In this document: positions 36,387 through 44,851 of the stretch, piece after piece
Layout of the letters: every line of letters begins with the position of its first letter
How positions within the stretch are numbered: position 1 is the first letter of the stretch
Assembly (NCBI GenBank): GCA_013178165.1
Contig: JABLXG010000025.1
Location: 1 to 46,311 of the forward strand
DNA length: 46,311 nucleotides
DNA from: Anaerolineae bacterium
Lineage (GTDB): Bacteria; Chloroflexota; Anaerolineae; Aggregatilineales; Ch27
Direction of reading: 5' to 3'
The notes under the pieces: generated by a model
The model's input: the letters and a program-made list of their open reading frames with translations, nothing else
What the model was told of the DNA's origin: nothing
Databases searched by the model: none
Position numbers and translations under genes: made by a program

Positions 36387-37343
36387 ATGAACCTGATGAT
36401 CACCGGCGGGGCTGGCTTCATCGGTAGCCATATGGCCCGCCGGATGGCGCCGCAGGCCGAACGTATTGTCCTGCTGGATAACTTCAACAACGCTTATGAC
36501 CCGGCCATCAAGTGGGCCAACGTGCGCGCGTTGACGACCACCCGCAATGTTGTGGTGGTAGAGGCCGACGTGCGCGATGCCGCCCGCGTTGAGCGGTTGA
36601 TCGTCGATCATCGCATCACGCATATCCTGCACCTGGCGGCGATGGCTAACGTGCGGGCCAGCATTGAGCAGGCTCCGCTGTATACGGAAGTCAACGTGCT
36701 GGGGACGGTCAACGTCCTGGAGGCGGCGCGCAAGCACAGTGTCAAGCAGGTGGTATGCGCCTCAACCTCCTCGGTTTATGGGGCGGATTCACCCGTTCCC
36801 TTCACCGAGGACATGCCCGCCCTGCACCCGCTGGCCGCCTACCCCGCCAGCAAGCGGGCAGCGGAGATCATCGGCCACACCTTCTTTCACCTGTTCGGTC
36901 TGAACGTGACGTTCCTGCGCCTGTTCAACGTCTACGGGCCGAATGGCCGCCCGGACATGATGCCGCTGCGCGTACTGGAAGCAATCGTCCACGGGCGGGA
37001 GATCACACTCTACAACGGCGGGCAGATGCGCCGCGATTGGACCTACATTGACGATATCGTCGATGGTCTGAGCGCTGCACTGGAACAACCACTGGGTTAC
37101 CAGATCATCAACCTGGGCTGCGGGGAACCGGAGACCATGCTGGCTTTTGTGGCCCTGCTGGAGGAACTGACCGGCCGCCGGGCACTGACCAGGGACGCCC
37201 CCGCGCCGCCCAGCGAGCCGCCGATCACCTACTGCGACAACACCCGCGCCCGCGAGTTGTTGAACTTCGCGCCCCGGGTCCCGTTGCGCGAGGGGTTGGG
37301 GCGTACCTGGGAATGGTACCGGCGGGTGCGCGGCGTCCGCTGA
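36387..37343 (+). CDS. NAD-dependent nucleotide-sugar epimerase (extended SDR)
   Basis: This 318-residue protein has the Rossmann motif GGAGFIGSH at residues 7-15, the active-site Ser region ASTSSVYG near 130, the YPASK motif (Tyr-x3-Lys) near 152-156 and RLFNVYGPNGRPDM, typical of UDP-glucose or UDP-glucuronate 4-epimerases. It would supply an altered UDP-sugar to the nearby glycosyltransferases. The exact substrate is not determined. AAGGGGG precedes the ATG. It is convergent with the M23 peptidase gene across 17 nt. Confidence 0.92.
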   Translation: MNLMITGGAGFIGSHMARRMAPQAERIVLLDNFNNAYDPAIKWANVRALTTTRNVVVVEADVRDAARVERLIVDHRITHILHLAAMANVRASIEQAPLYTEVNVLGTVNVLEAARKHSVKQVVCASTSSVYGADSPVPFTEDMPALHPLAAYPASKRAAEIIGHTFFHLFGLNVTFLRLFNVYGPNGRPDMMPLRVLEAIVHGREITLYNGGQMRRDWTYIDDIVDGLSAALEQPLGYQIINLGCGEPETMLAFVALLEELTGRRALTRDAPAPPSEPPITYCDNTRARELLNFAPRVPLREGLGRTWEWYRRVRGVR

Positions 37344-37360
37344 GGGACGGGCTTGCCCTC

Positions 37361-38221
37361 TCAGGGTGCGGCGACCTCCAGGAACTGGGCCGGATCAACC
37401 CATTCGCCGTTGACGGCAATCTCCCAGTGGATGTGCGGCCCGCTGCTGCGCCCGGTGCTGCCACTGATGCCGATTACCTGCCCCTGGCGGACGTATTGCC
37501 CGCGGGTGACATAGATCTCGGAAAGGTGAGCCAGGCCAGAATAGACGCCCAGGCCGTGATCGATCAGCACATAGTTGCCGCGCACATCCAGCCGTTCCGC
37601 CAGGGCAATACGCCCGGCTGCCGGGGCCAGCAGCGGCGTTCCCGCCGGACCGCGCAGGTCAGCGCCGGTATGGCGCCCCCACAGCGACTCGTTGTATAGC
37701 CGCCATGCGCCGAACGGTGAGGTGAACTCCGCTTCCAGCGGTTTGGCGAACGGCCCGCGCCAGTAGTGCACCGGCGTCACCCGGCTGAAGATCGCGCTCA
37801 GGCGGGCGCGCTCGGCGCGGTCCACTTCCGGCTCCAGTAAGTAACCCAGGTCGTTGGTGATTGTCACATCCTGGCGCATGAACTCGGTGGCGATCACGGT
37901 CACCTGACCCGTCCACGTCTCGCGGGTGCCATCGTCAAACCAGCCGTAGACTTCCAGCGGGTAGGGGTTGGGCTGCTGCTCCATGTTGACCGCCAGCAGG
38001 CAATACCAGGCTTCATCGCGCTCGTAACAATCGATCAGGCGGTTGAGGAAGCGCGCCCGCACCCCGGCCAGGCCCACGCCCTGCACCGTTAGCAGGCCGA
38101 CCTTCCCCTGCGCCAGCGTGGAAAAGCCGGGCGTGACCGTCAGGCGCGGCTCATCAGCGGCGGCCGGGATTGCCCCGGCCAGCATGATCAGAATCAGCAA
38201 TCCCCTAAGCCAGATGCGCAC
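37361..38221 (-). CDS. Secreted M23 (LytM-type) peptidase
   Basis: This protein of about 286 residues has an N-terminal signal peptide (IWLRGLLILIMLAGAIPAAA). The C-terminal M23 domain carries HTGADLRGPAGTPLLAPAAG with the first zinc ligands and GRSSGPHIHWEIAVNG with the HxH ligands, so the active site is complete. It may cleave peptidoglycan cross-links or act in envelope remodelling. The second GTG at 38221 is chosen because GAGGAG is 8 nt upstream; the first GTG at 38227 is only 2 nt away from it. It follows the polytopic membrane protein gene by 22 nt. Confidence 0.9.
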   Translation of the reverse strand: MRIWLRGLLILIMLAGAIPAAADEPRLTVTPGFSTLAQGKVGLLTVQGVGLAGVRARFLNRLIDCYERDEAWYCLLAVNMEQQPNPYPLEVYGWFDDGTRETWTGQVTVIATEFMRQDVTITNDLGYLLEPEVDRAERARLSAIFSRVTPVHYWRGPFAKPLEAEFTSPFGAWRLYNESLWGRHTGADLRGPAGTPLLAPAAGRIALAERLDVRGNYVLIDHGLGVYSGLAHLSEIYVTRGQYVRQGQVIGISGSTGRSSGPHIHWEIAVNGEWVDPAQFLEVAAP

Positions 38222-38243
38222 CGGCACTACTCCTCATCCCAGA

Positions 38244-39176
38244 CTACGCCTGCTCCTCAGCCGGTTCGTGGGGCGCAGGCTCTTCAGGATGCGTCACAGG
38301 CGCTTCCGGCGGGGCGGCCCGGCAGGCGCGGTAAACCAGCGTCCACAGGGCGGACATGAACACATTTGCCACCGCCAGCAGCAACACCAGGATGACCGTC
38401 AGGAACATGGCCACGGCTAGCAACAACAGACCCGGCATCGCCAGCCCCCCGCCAGCAACCATCGAGAATAGCGCCGGCAGCATCAGGCCGGTAGTTGGCA
38501 ACGTCAGCAGCAGACGCACCAGCATGGTCAAAGCGACCCACCCGGCAATCGTCCCCCGCAACTGACGGGCATGGGTGATCAGTTCACTCCATCCGACCCG
38601 GATCGCAGCCAGCGGACCCAGGTCCTCCAGCACGGCAGCGCGATCGGCAAAGTGCTGAACGAGTGTCAGCCCCAGACTCATGATCACCAGCAGCCCGCAG
38701 ACGGGCAGCAATACGGTCAGCACCAGTTCCGAGGTCGTCCCCGCCGGGCCGGAGAGGCTGGCCAGTGCGCCGGTATAGGCCACAAACGTCAGCAGCAGGG
38801 CCGGGATGGCGACCGGCAGGCCGATCAGGAACAGGCGACCAAAATGAGCCACGCCCGCGTCCAGCGCCGTGACCAGATCGATCGGCTGGTCATCAGCCAG
38901 GCGGTCGACGGCCACAATCAGCGCGCCGCGCGCCACCGCGCCCGCCACCCACAGGGCTACGCCGCCTACCGCCAGCACCCCGCTGAGAAAGACGATCCCC
39001 ATCACATCCGGGACGGAATAGACCAGCGTCCTGTCGCCGACGGTGTTCAGCGTGCCGGGCAGGGTCAGGTCGACATTACCGCTGCCCAGCCCGGCCAGAA
39101 ACAAACCGGGCAGCCACAGCCAGGAGTGTTGACGCGCCAGACGCCAAGCCTGGCTCCAGATCGCGCCGGGATTCAT
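38244..39176 (-). CDS. Polytopic membrane protein of unknown function
   Basis: This protein of about 310 residues has around six membrane segments. The start, MNPGAIWSQAWRLARQHSWLWLPGL, resembles the N-termini of bacterial integral membrane proteins similar to the GdpD membrane-domain group, but no catalytic motif is visible. The C-terminal end is proline- and glutamate-rich. ATG at 39176 is chosen because GAGGAGG lies upstream and the membrane region begins there; a frame to 39251 would add an arginine-rich, unlikely extension. It is co-directional with the M23 gene. Confidence 0.75.
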   Translation of the reverse strand: MNPGAIWSQAWRLARQHSWLWLPGLFLAGLGSGNVDLTLPGTLNTVGDRTLVYSVPDVMGIVFLSGVLAVGGVALWVAGAVARGALIVAVDRLADDQPIDLVTALDAGVAHFGRLFLIGLPVAIPALLLTFVAYTGALASLSGPAGTTSELVLTVLLPVCGLLVIMSLGLTLVQHFADRAAVLEDLGPLAAIRVGWSELITHARQLRGTIAGWVALTMLVRLLLTLPTTGLMLPALFSMVAGGGLAMPGLLLLAVAMFLTVILVLLLAVANVFMSALWTLVYRACRAAPPEAPVTHPEEPAPHEPAEEQA

Positions 39177-39363
39177 TGGGGCCTGTGTCCTCCTCTGGCG
39201 GCTCCTGCCGCGCCTGGCGCAGAGTATAGCGCACAATCCGCGCCGGGCCACCCGCCGGGCGGGGCGTCAGATCTGGTTGCAGGAACCTCAGGAGGCTCAG
39301 TTTCTGGCGGCGCATCGATGCGCTGCCAGGAACGGTCGCCCTGCCCCGGCATCGCTGTGCTTC

Positions 39364-40668
39364 TCAAACCGGGTGGGGTGGCGGCAGCGTCTCCGGCGGG
39401 AAGGGGTCTTCCGCACGGATTTTATGCAGCAGGTAGTCAACGATCACGCGGATGGTGCTCATAAAGGGAGCCACCAGAAACGCACCCAGCACCCCACCAA
39501 CCGCCGCGCCGATCAGCACGCCAATGATGATCACCGGCAGGGGTAAATCCAGGGCGTCCCCCAGGATCAACGGCGCGGCCACATTCCAGATGACCTGGGT
39601 CAGCACCATATTCACCCCGATCACCAGCAGCGCCACCAGCCCATAGGGCATATCGACAAAAACGGTTGAGCCACGCAACAGCGGGACCAGCGACAGCGGC
39701 ACCAGGCTGATGAAGCCGCCCAGCGTCGGGATCAGGGAGATCAGAGCGGTGAAGAGCGCCAGAATCTCGGCCCCTTCGATGCCCATCAGCATCAGCTGCA
39801 GCCACGTTACCAGGCCGATGATCGCGCCGATGGTCACCTGGCCACGGAAGAAGCCGTTCCAGACCCGGGCGATTTCACGGGCCAGCAGCCGGAATTCGCG
39901 CCGGTAGCCGGGTGCGACCCAGTTGATGGCCGCTTCCCGCGTGCGCGGCCAGTCCAGCAGGATCAGGAACGAGACGAACAGCGCCAGCAGCAACGCGCCG
40001 AAAAAGCCAGTGACGGTGGTGATGGCCGAAGTCACCGTGCCGGTGACCTGCCCGGCCACGCTGGAAATGCCATCCAGCAACTGGTCGAAGCTGATCGGTT
40101 CCAGCAACGTTTCTCCGGTAACGGCATCGACGGTCTCCGCGTCCGCCGGGGCAGTTTCCTCCGCCGGGCCGGCGGCCAGCTCGCTACCCAGGATGAACTG
40201 GCGCAGTGGCACAGCGATCGAATTAATGTCCACGCGGAAACCCAGGATATCGATCACGCCCATCTCCGGCGTGTAGTTGCGCAGCGTGTCCTTGAGATTC
40301 TCGTAGGCATCCACGCCTTCCAGAACCAGGGTGTTGACGCCGCTGACCACCGGCGGGATGACGACCAGCAGGCTGCCCAGGATCGCCAGGATGAGCAGGA
40401 TGTACAGCAGCACAATGGCCAGCGGCCAGGAGATCGGCAACCGGCGGGTCAGGGCGCGGGCCGGGCCGTGAATCAGGAAGGCGATCAACAGGGAGAAGAT
40501 CACCAGCTGCATCACCGGCGCGATCAGCGTCAGAGCATAGACGGCAGCGATGATCAGGAAGATGACGACCACCAGCCGCGTGGTGCGGTCCCACTGGGGC
40601 ACAACGTAACCGGCAGCTGGCGGATCAGGGTTTGCTGCTGGCGGGGTTGAGGATTCAGGGGTTGTCAC
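39364..40668 (-). CDS. AI-2E family transporter (TqsA/YdiK-type)
   Basis: This 434-residue protein has eight predicted membrane segments, with a long loop (about 110-200) containing the acidic stretch AEETAPADAET. The C-terminal half includes GLVTWLQLMLMGIEGAEILALFTALISLIPTLGGF and GVLIGAAVGGVLGAFLVAPFM, the conserved blocks of this family. Members export small molecules or ions; autoinducer export is shown only for some. A GTG start is used with GGAGG ten nt upstream. Confidence 0.9.
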   Translation of the reverse strand: MTTPESSTPPAANPDPPAAGYVVPQWDRTTRLVVVIFLIIAAVYALTLIAPVMQLVIFSLLIAFLIHGPARALTRRLPISWPLAIVLLYILLILAILGSLLVVIPPVVSGVNTLVLEGVDAYENLKDTLRNYTPEMGVIDILGFRVDINSIAVPLRQFILGSELAAGPAEETAPADAETVDAVTGETLLEPISFDQLLDGISSVAGQVTGTVTSAITTVTGFFGALLLALFVSFLILLDWPRTREAAINWVAPGYRREFRLLAREIARVWNGFFRGQVTIGAIIGLVTWLQLMLMGIEGAEILALFTALISLIPTLGGFISLVPLSLVPLLRGSTVFVDMPYGLVALLVIGVNMVLTQVIWNVAAPLILGDALDLPLPVIIIGVLIGAAVGGVLGAFLVAPFMSTIRVIVDYLLHKIRAEDPFPPETLPPPHPV

Positions 40669-40760
40669 AGTCTGCGTTCCTCCGGGCGGCAGGGATTGGC
40701 GGTGGGCTGCTCCGCCCGCTGGCCCTCGATTCTACCCCGGATCGCCAGCCTCACAACTGT

Positions 40761-40840
40761 CGCCGCGCGTACTTCCGCATGAACACCTATAATGAAGCCT
40801 GCGCAATCCCGGCCCCCCAGTGGGCTGGTAAACACCGGAT
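40761..40840 (+). repeat. Duplicated promoter/leader cassette, copy A
   Basis: This 80-nt stretch matches 42536-42616 with four substitutions and a one-base indel. It contains TATAAT (40788-40793) and a 7-bp stem, CCGGCCC (40809-40815) with GGGCTGG (40822-40828, one G·U pair). It precedes the GT-C membrane protein gene at 40915. Confidence 0.85.
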
Positions 40841-40914
40841 TCTCTTGTGGCAGGCTGCCACGCATTATCGGGTCAGTGCTACAGGCGGTGCTGTGTTTTA
40901 TGGAGAAAGGGTCT

Positions 40915-42423
40915 ATGGGAATTCAGCGGAGGCGGCAAAACGAATCGCAGCGAACTGCCTGTATCTGGCTGGCGGTCGCCCTGGCGCTGGCATTCCTGCT
41001 GATGCGCCTGCCGCTGCTAACGCGCCTGCCGGTATTTGTGGACGAGGGCGCACATATCTTCTGGGCACAGGAGAATCTGGCTGGTGGCTGGGTTGACGGC
41101 AAATGGCTCTCGATTGTGATCATGGCTGGCTTTGTGGGCGGCCTGCCGCTGCCGCCGTTGCTGGCGGCGAGGCTGTGCGCCGTGATTCTGAGCCTGGGGT
41201 CGCTGTTGCTGATCATCAGTATCGGGGCGCGGCTGGGCACCCGCCGCGACGGTCTGCTGGCCGGGCTGATCTACGTCTTGCTGCCCTACACCTTTTTCTA
41301 CGACCGGCTGGCACTGACCGACCATAGCATGATCCTGTTCGGGCTGCTCGGGGTGTTGTTGACGCTGGACATCCTGCATGCATACCGTTCCGGCGGTGCC
41401 ATCCTGCTGACCCTCGCCCTGATCGCGGCGATGCTGGCCAAGCTCACCGGTGCGTTGTATGTCGCCGTACCGATCCTCGGTGTGGGGATTCTCATCCCCG
41501 TGCGGCGGTGGCGGGCGGTCATCCCCCGCATCCTCCCGGCTCTGATCAGCGCGGCAGTGGTTTACCTGGCTCTGCGGGCACGGGAATTCGCCGCGACGCA
41601 GTTCGCCGAAAAGCTGGCCGAACCCGCGCCGCTGGCCAACCTGGAGCAGATGGCAGAATGGGCCTGGATGCTGCTCACGCCACCGTTTGCCATAGTCGCC
41701 GTGCTGGCGGCGGGCCGGGCGGCGCTGAGCCGCCAGCGAGCGGATATCTTCTTGCTGGCGCTGCTGGCGCTATTCATCCTGCCCTACGTAGTTGGGGCTG
41801 GCGTGCTGTATCCGCGTTATCTGCTCCCGGCCCTGGGACCGCTGATCGTGCTGTGCGGACGTTTCCTCAACGCGACTGGAGAGCGGATCACCCACACTTT
41901 GACCTCCCGCCCGGTGCGGACGGCCGTCCTGGCCGGCGGGCTGGCGTTACTGGCCGCCTGGCCGCTAACGCTCAACGCTTTGATCGCCGTTGATCCAGCC
42001 AGCGCTCCCCTGCCGGAGCGTGTCCGCTGGCAATATATCACCGGCTGGCCCTCCGGCACCGGCCTGGACGAAGCTGCCCGCTTCATTCAGGAGCAGGCCG
42101 CCAGCGAGCCAGGGGGTGTTACCGTACTGCATATCTCCTCGCTAAGCTCTTCGTTCCTGGGTCTTCGGCTGGTTCTGCCGCCATCCGGCAATGTACGCCT
42201 GGAGGCGCTTGATCCCAGCTGGCCGGAACTGGCGGCCATTGTGCAGGAGCGTGCGGCTCAGGGGCGTACCTTTCTTGTCCTTTCGCCGGTGGCGGAAGGC
42301 GCCTATACCATCTGGCCAGGCCGAAGCCTTGTCGATCTGCTGGCGCAGGGAACGCTGATCTGGGAATACCCCAAGGACCATGGCAGCAGCCTGCAGATCT
42401 GGGAATTCCGCCCCGGCTCGTAG
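40915..42423 (+). CDS. GT-C type membrane glycosyltransferase-like protein
   Basis: This 502-residue protein has a first membrane segment (about 15-32) followed by LPVFVDEGAHIFWAQENL, with the Asp-Glu pair of PMT/ArnT-like GT-C enzymes. Around ten membrane segments extend to about residue 390. The remaining 110 residues form a soluble extracytoplasmic part. It probably transfers sugars from a lipid-phosphate carrier outside the membrane. ATG at 40915 is preferred (AAAGGG and GGAG upstream); frames from 40792 would start within the -10 element. The promoter cassette upstream is repeated before the next gene. Confidence 0.82.
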   Translation: MGIQRRRQNESQRTACIWLAVALALAFLLMRLPLLTRLPVFVDEGAHIFWAQENLAGGWVDGKWLSIVIMAGFVGGLPLPPLLAARLCAVILSLGSLLLIISIGARLGTRRDGLLAGLIYVLLPYTFFYDRLALTDHSMILFGLLGVLLTLDILHAYRSGGAILLTLALIAAMLAKLTGALYVAVPILGVGILIPVRRWRAVIPRILPALISAAVVYLALRAREFAATQFAEKLAEPAPLANLEQMAEWAWMLLTPPFAIVAVLAAGRAALSRQRADIFLLALLALFILPYVVGAGVLYPRYLLPALGPLIVLCGRFLNATGERITHTLTSRPVRTAVLAGGLALLAAWPLTLNALIAVDPASAPLPERVRWQYITGWPSGTGLDEAARFIQEQAASEPGGVTVLHISSLSSSFLGLRLVLPPSGNVRLEALDPSWPELAAIVQERAAQGRTFLVLSPVAEGAYTIWPGRSLVDLLAQGTLIWEYPKDHGSSLQIWEFRPGS

Positions 42424-42535
42424 AGCGCCGCGTAACACCGGTAAGCCAGCGAGCAATCAGAAACCAAAGAGGGCAAGCGGGGACAGCAACGGGGTTCTTC
42501 CGGGGACCAAATTGTCTGAAGATGGCGTACAGTAG

Positions 42536-42616
42536 CGCCGCGCGTACTTCCGCATGAACACTTATAATGAAGCCTGCGCAGTCCCGGCCCCGCCAGTGGG
42601 CCGGTAAACATCGGAT
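42536..42616 (+). repeat. Duplicated promoter/leader cassette, copy B
   Basis: TATAAT (42563-42568) and a perfect 7-bp stem, CCGGCCC (42584-42590) with GGGCCGG (42598-42604), precede the patatin-like gene at 42642. The sequence is near-identical to 40761-40840. Confidence 0.85.
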
Positions 42617-42641
42617 AGTATTGTTGTGAGGGGAAACGCAT

Positions 42642-43769
42642 ATGAACATCGGACTCGCGCTCTCCGGCGGCGGTGTGCGCGCCCTGGTCTTTCACCTGGG
42701 GGTGCTGGCCCGCCTGGCGGATGAATCTTTGCTGGAACAGGTTGTAGCGCTCTCAACTGTCTCAGGCGGTAGCCTGGGAATCGGGCTGGTCTACGCTGCC
42801 AACAGCTATCGCTGGCCGACCAGCGCCGAATACCGGGCGACCGTTGTGCCCCGCGCCCGGCACATCCTGACCACGCAGGACCTCCAGGGTACCTACCTCG
42901 GTCGCTTGCTGCGTGCGCCGCTGAGCCTGCTGCGGCCCAGGGCGGGTGACATTGCCCGGCTGATCGAGGAACTGTGGGGTGTCAGAACGTCGCTGCGCGA
43001 ACTCCCCCGCGCCCCTTACTGGCTGATCAACGCCACCTGTTATGAGACCGGCGTCAACTGGCGCTTCGCCCCGGATCGGATGGGCGACTACCTCTTCGGC
43101 TACAGCCGCGACCCGGATTTTCCGCTGGCTGCAGCCATGGCCGCTTCCGGCGCGTTCCCCGGCTTCATCGGCCCGCTAACCCTGGACACGCGACGCTATG
43201 TCTGGACTTCCGGCAGCGAGACGGCGCCCCGCCCGCCGCTGCACACCCGTGTTCACCTGTGGGACGGCGGCGTGTACGAGAACCTGGGTGTTGAAGCGCT
43301 GTTCAAGCCCGGCCAGGGCTACCGCTACAACGTGCAATTCCTGCTCACCAGCGACGCGGGGGCCGTGCCCGGCGGCGAACGTTACCGTTTCTTCAAGTCC
43401 GCCTACCGCCTGATCAGCCTGGCGACCAACCAGGTACGCGCCCTGCGGGCACGGATGGTGGTGGCCCATCTGCAGGCCGGTAACCCCGGCAGCTTCTTCC
43501 AGATCGATAACTCCGCCGCCTACCTGCTGGAAAAAGCAGGCCGGGCAGCGGAGATACCGGCCATCGCACCGCGCTACCTGCCGGAGGGCGAGGTCCGCCT
43601 GGCGGCGACGATGGAATCGACCCTGCGCCGGATCACGCCTGAGGAATTCGAGCGGCTGTTCCGGCACGGCTTTGAAGTAGCTGATATCACCATGCACGCC
43701 TTCGCTTCCGGCGGGCAGCGGCCATTACGTGGCTACGATGCGGCGGCCTGGGGTAATACATCGGCGTAA
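42642..43769 (+). CDS. Patatin-like phospholipase family protein
   Basis: This 375-residue protein has the oxyanion motif ALSGGGVRAL at residues 5-14, the nucleophile elbow STVSGGSLG near 42-50 (T-V-S-G-G instead of the canonical G-x-S-x-G, a tolerated variant in bacterial patatins), and the catalytic-dyad Asp in LWDGGVYENLG near 205-215. It is predicted to hydrolyse acyl esters of lipids. No signal peptide is seen. GAGGGG precedes the ATG. The promoter cassette is shared with the preceding GT-C gene. Confidence 0.9.
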   Translation: MNIGLALSGGGVRALVFHLGVLARLADESLLEQVVALSTVSGGSLGIGLVYAANSYRWPTSAEYRATVVPRARHILTTQDLQGTYLGRLLRAPLSLLRPRAGDIARLIEELWGVRTSLRELPRAPYWLINATCYETGVNWRFAPDRMGDYLFGYSRDPDFPLAAAMAASGAFPGFIGPLTLDTRRYVWTSGSETAPRPPLHTRVHLWDGGVYENLGVEALFKPGQGYRYNVQFLLTSDAGAVPGGERYRFFKSAYRLISLATNQVRALRARMVVAHLQAGNPGSFFQIDNSAAYLLEKAGRAAEIPAIAPRYLPEGEVRLAATMESTLRRITPEEFERLFRHGFEVADITMHAFASGGQRPLRGYDAAAWGNTSA

Positions 43770-43828
43770 ACCACCTCAGAAACGGCAATCCATACTGGAA
43801 GCAATAGGAAAAAGCGGCCCGGCGAGTC

Positions 43829-43834
43829 TATAAT
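43829..43834 (+). promoter_or_regulatory. Consensus -10 of the NUDIX/GNAT gene
   Basis: TATAAT lies 36 nt before the start codon at 43871. No recognisable -35 is seen. Confidence 0.5.
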
Positions 43835-43870
43835 CAGGGGCAAGGCAGCCGGCCTGTCAGGGAGAGAGGG

Positions 43871-44845
43871 ATGAGCCAAGCGGCCCCCGTTTATTGCCCC
43901 AATTGCGGTACCACGCTGGTGGTGCGGGAGATGGCCGGACGACAGCGCCCCGTCTGCCCGGAGTGCGGTTTTGTCCACTACCAGAACCCCATTCCGGCGG
44001 TGGGCCTGTTGATTGAGAAGGATGGCGGGCTGGTCATGGTCAAGCGCGGCCAGCCGCCCAAGGCCGGTCACTGGGCGCTGCCCAGCGGTTTTGTAGAAGC
44101 CGACGAAAGCGTAGAGGAGGCGGCCATCCGCGAGGCGCGGGAAGAAACCGGCCTGGAGGTCACCCTGCGCGATATGGTGGGGGTCTTCTCCTTCCCCGAT
44201 GGGCCGCCTACCAGCGGGATCATCGTCTTCTACCGCGCCCGGCCCGTCGGCGGGCGGCTGGGCGCCGGCGACGACGCGGCGGAGGTGCGCGTCTTCCTGC
44301 CGGATTCCTTCCCGGACCTGCCCTTCCGCACCCATCGCCAGGCGCTGGCCCGCTGGCAGGCCCGCCAGAGCGTCCACTGGCAGACCTACCACACCGTCGA
44401 ACGGGACGGCTTCTACATCCGCGCCGCACTGCCGGATGACGTCGACCGCATGCTGGCGCTGGCCGCGCAGATTCCAGGCCGGATCACACCGGAGCCAGAC
44501 CTGGCCCGCGCCGTCACCCAGCGTGTCCGCGAAGACCCTTCTCTGCTCCTGTTTGTCGCGGAAACTTATGGCCCTGACCGGCAGGTGATCGGCTTTGTGG
44601 CCCTGTCCCGCGTCCCAACCCTGACCAGCCCGATCGGCTGGATCGATGCCATGGTTGTCGACCAGGCTTACCGGCGGCAGGGCGTGGGCGCGGCATTGCT
44701 GGAAGCCACCCTGCGCCAGGCTGACCTGCTGAATATGAGCCAGATTTACGTCAATACGGAGCAGGCCAGCGCCGTCGCCCGTGCCTTCTACCACGCCAGC
44801 GGCTTCCAGGATGCGCGGATCACCCGCCTGCGCCTGCGCGGGTAG
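43871..44845 (+). CDS. Zinc-ribbon/NUDIX hydrolase fused to a GNAT acetyltransferase
   Basis: This 324-residue fusion starts with a four-cysteine zinc ribbon (YCPNCG..CPECGF, about 9-34), as in NudC/ADP-ribose-type NUDIX enzymes. The NUDIX box starting GFVEADE and ending REAREETG lies near 73-95 and has the conserved G, R, EE and G. From about residue 180 a full GNAT domain follows, with the acetyl-CoA loop DQAYRRQGVGAALLEA and the C-terminal FYHASGF block. Each domain looks complete, so both hydrolysis of a nucleotide-linked substrate and acetyl transfer are plausible. The ATG has GAGAGGG upstream. Confidence 0.92.
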   Translation: MSQAAPVYCPNCGTTLVVREMAGRQRPVCPECGFVHYQNPIPAVGLLIEKDGGLVMVKRGQPPKAGHWALPSGFVEADESVEEAAIREAREETGLEVTLRDMVGVFSFPDGPPTSGIIVFYRARPVGGRLGAGDDAAEVRVFLPDSFPDLPFRTHRQALARWQARQSVHWQTYHTVERDGFYIRAALPDDVDRMLALAAQIPGRITPEPDLARAVTQRVREDPSLLLFVAETYGPDRQVIGFVALSRVPTLTSPIGWIDAMVVDQAYRRQGVGAALLEATLRQADLLNMSQIYVNTEQASAVARAFYHASGFQDARITRLRLRG

Positions 44846-44851
44846 GGGCGG

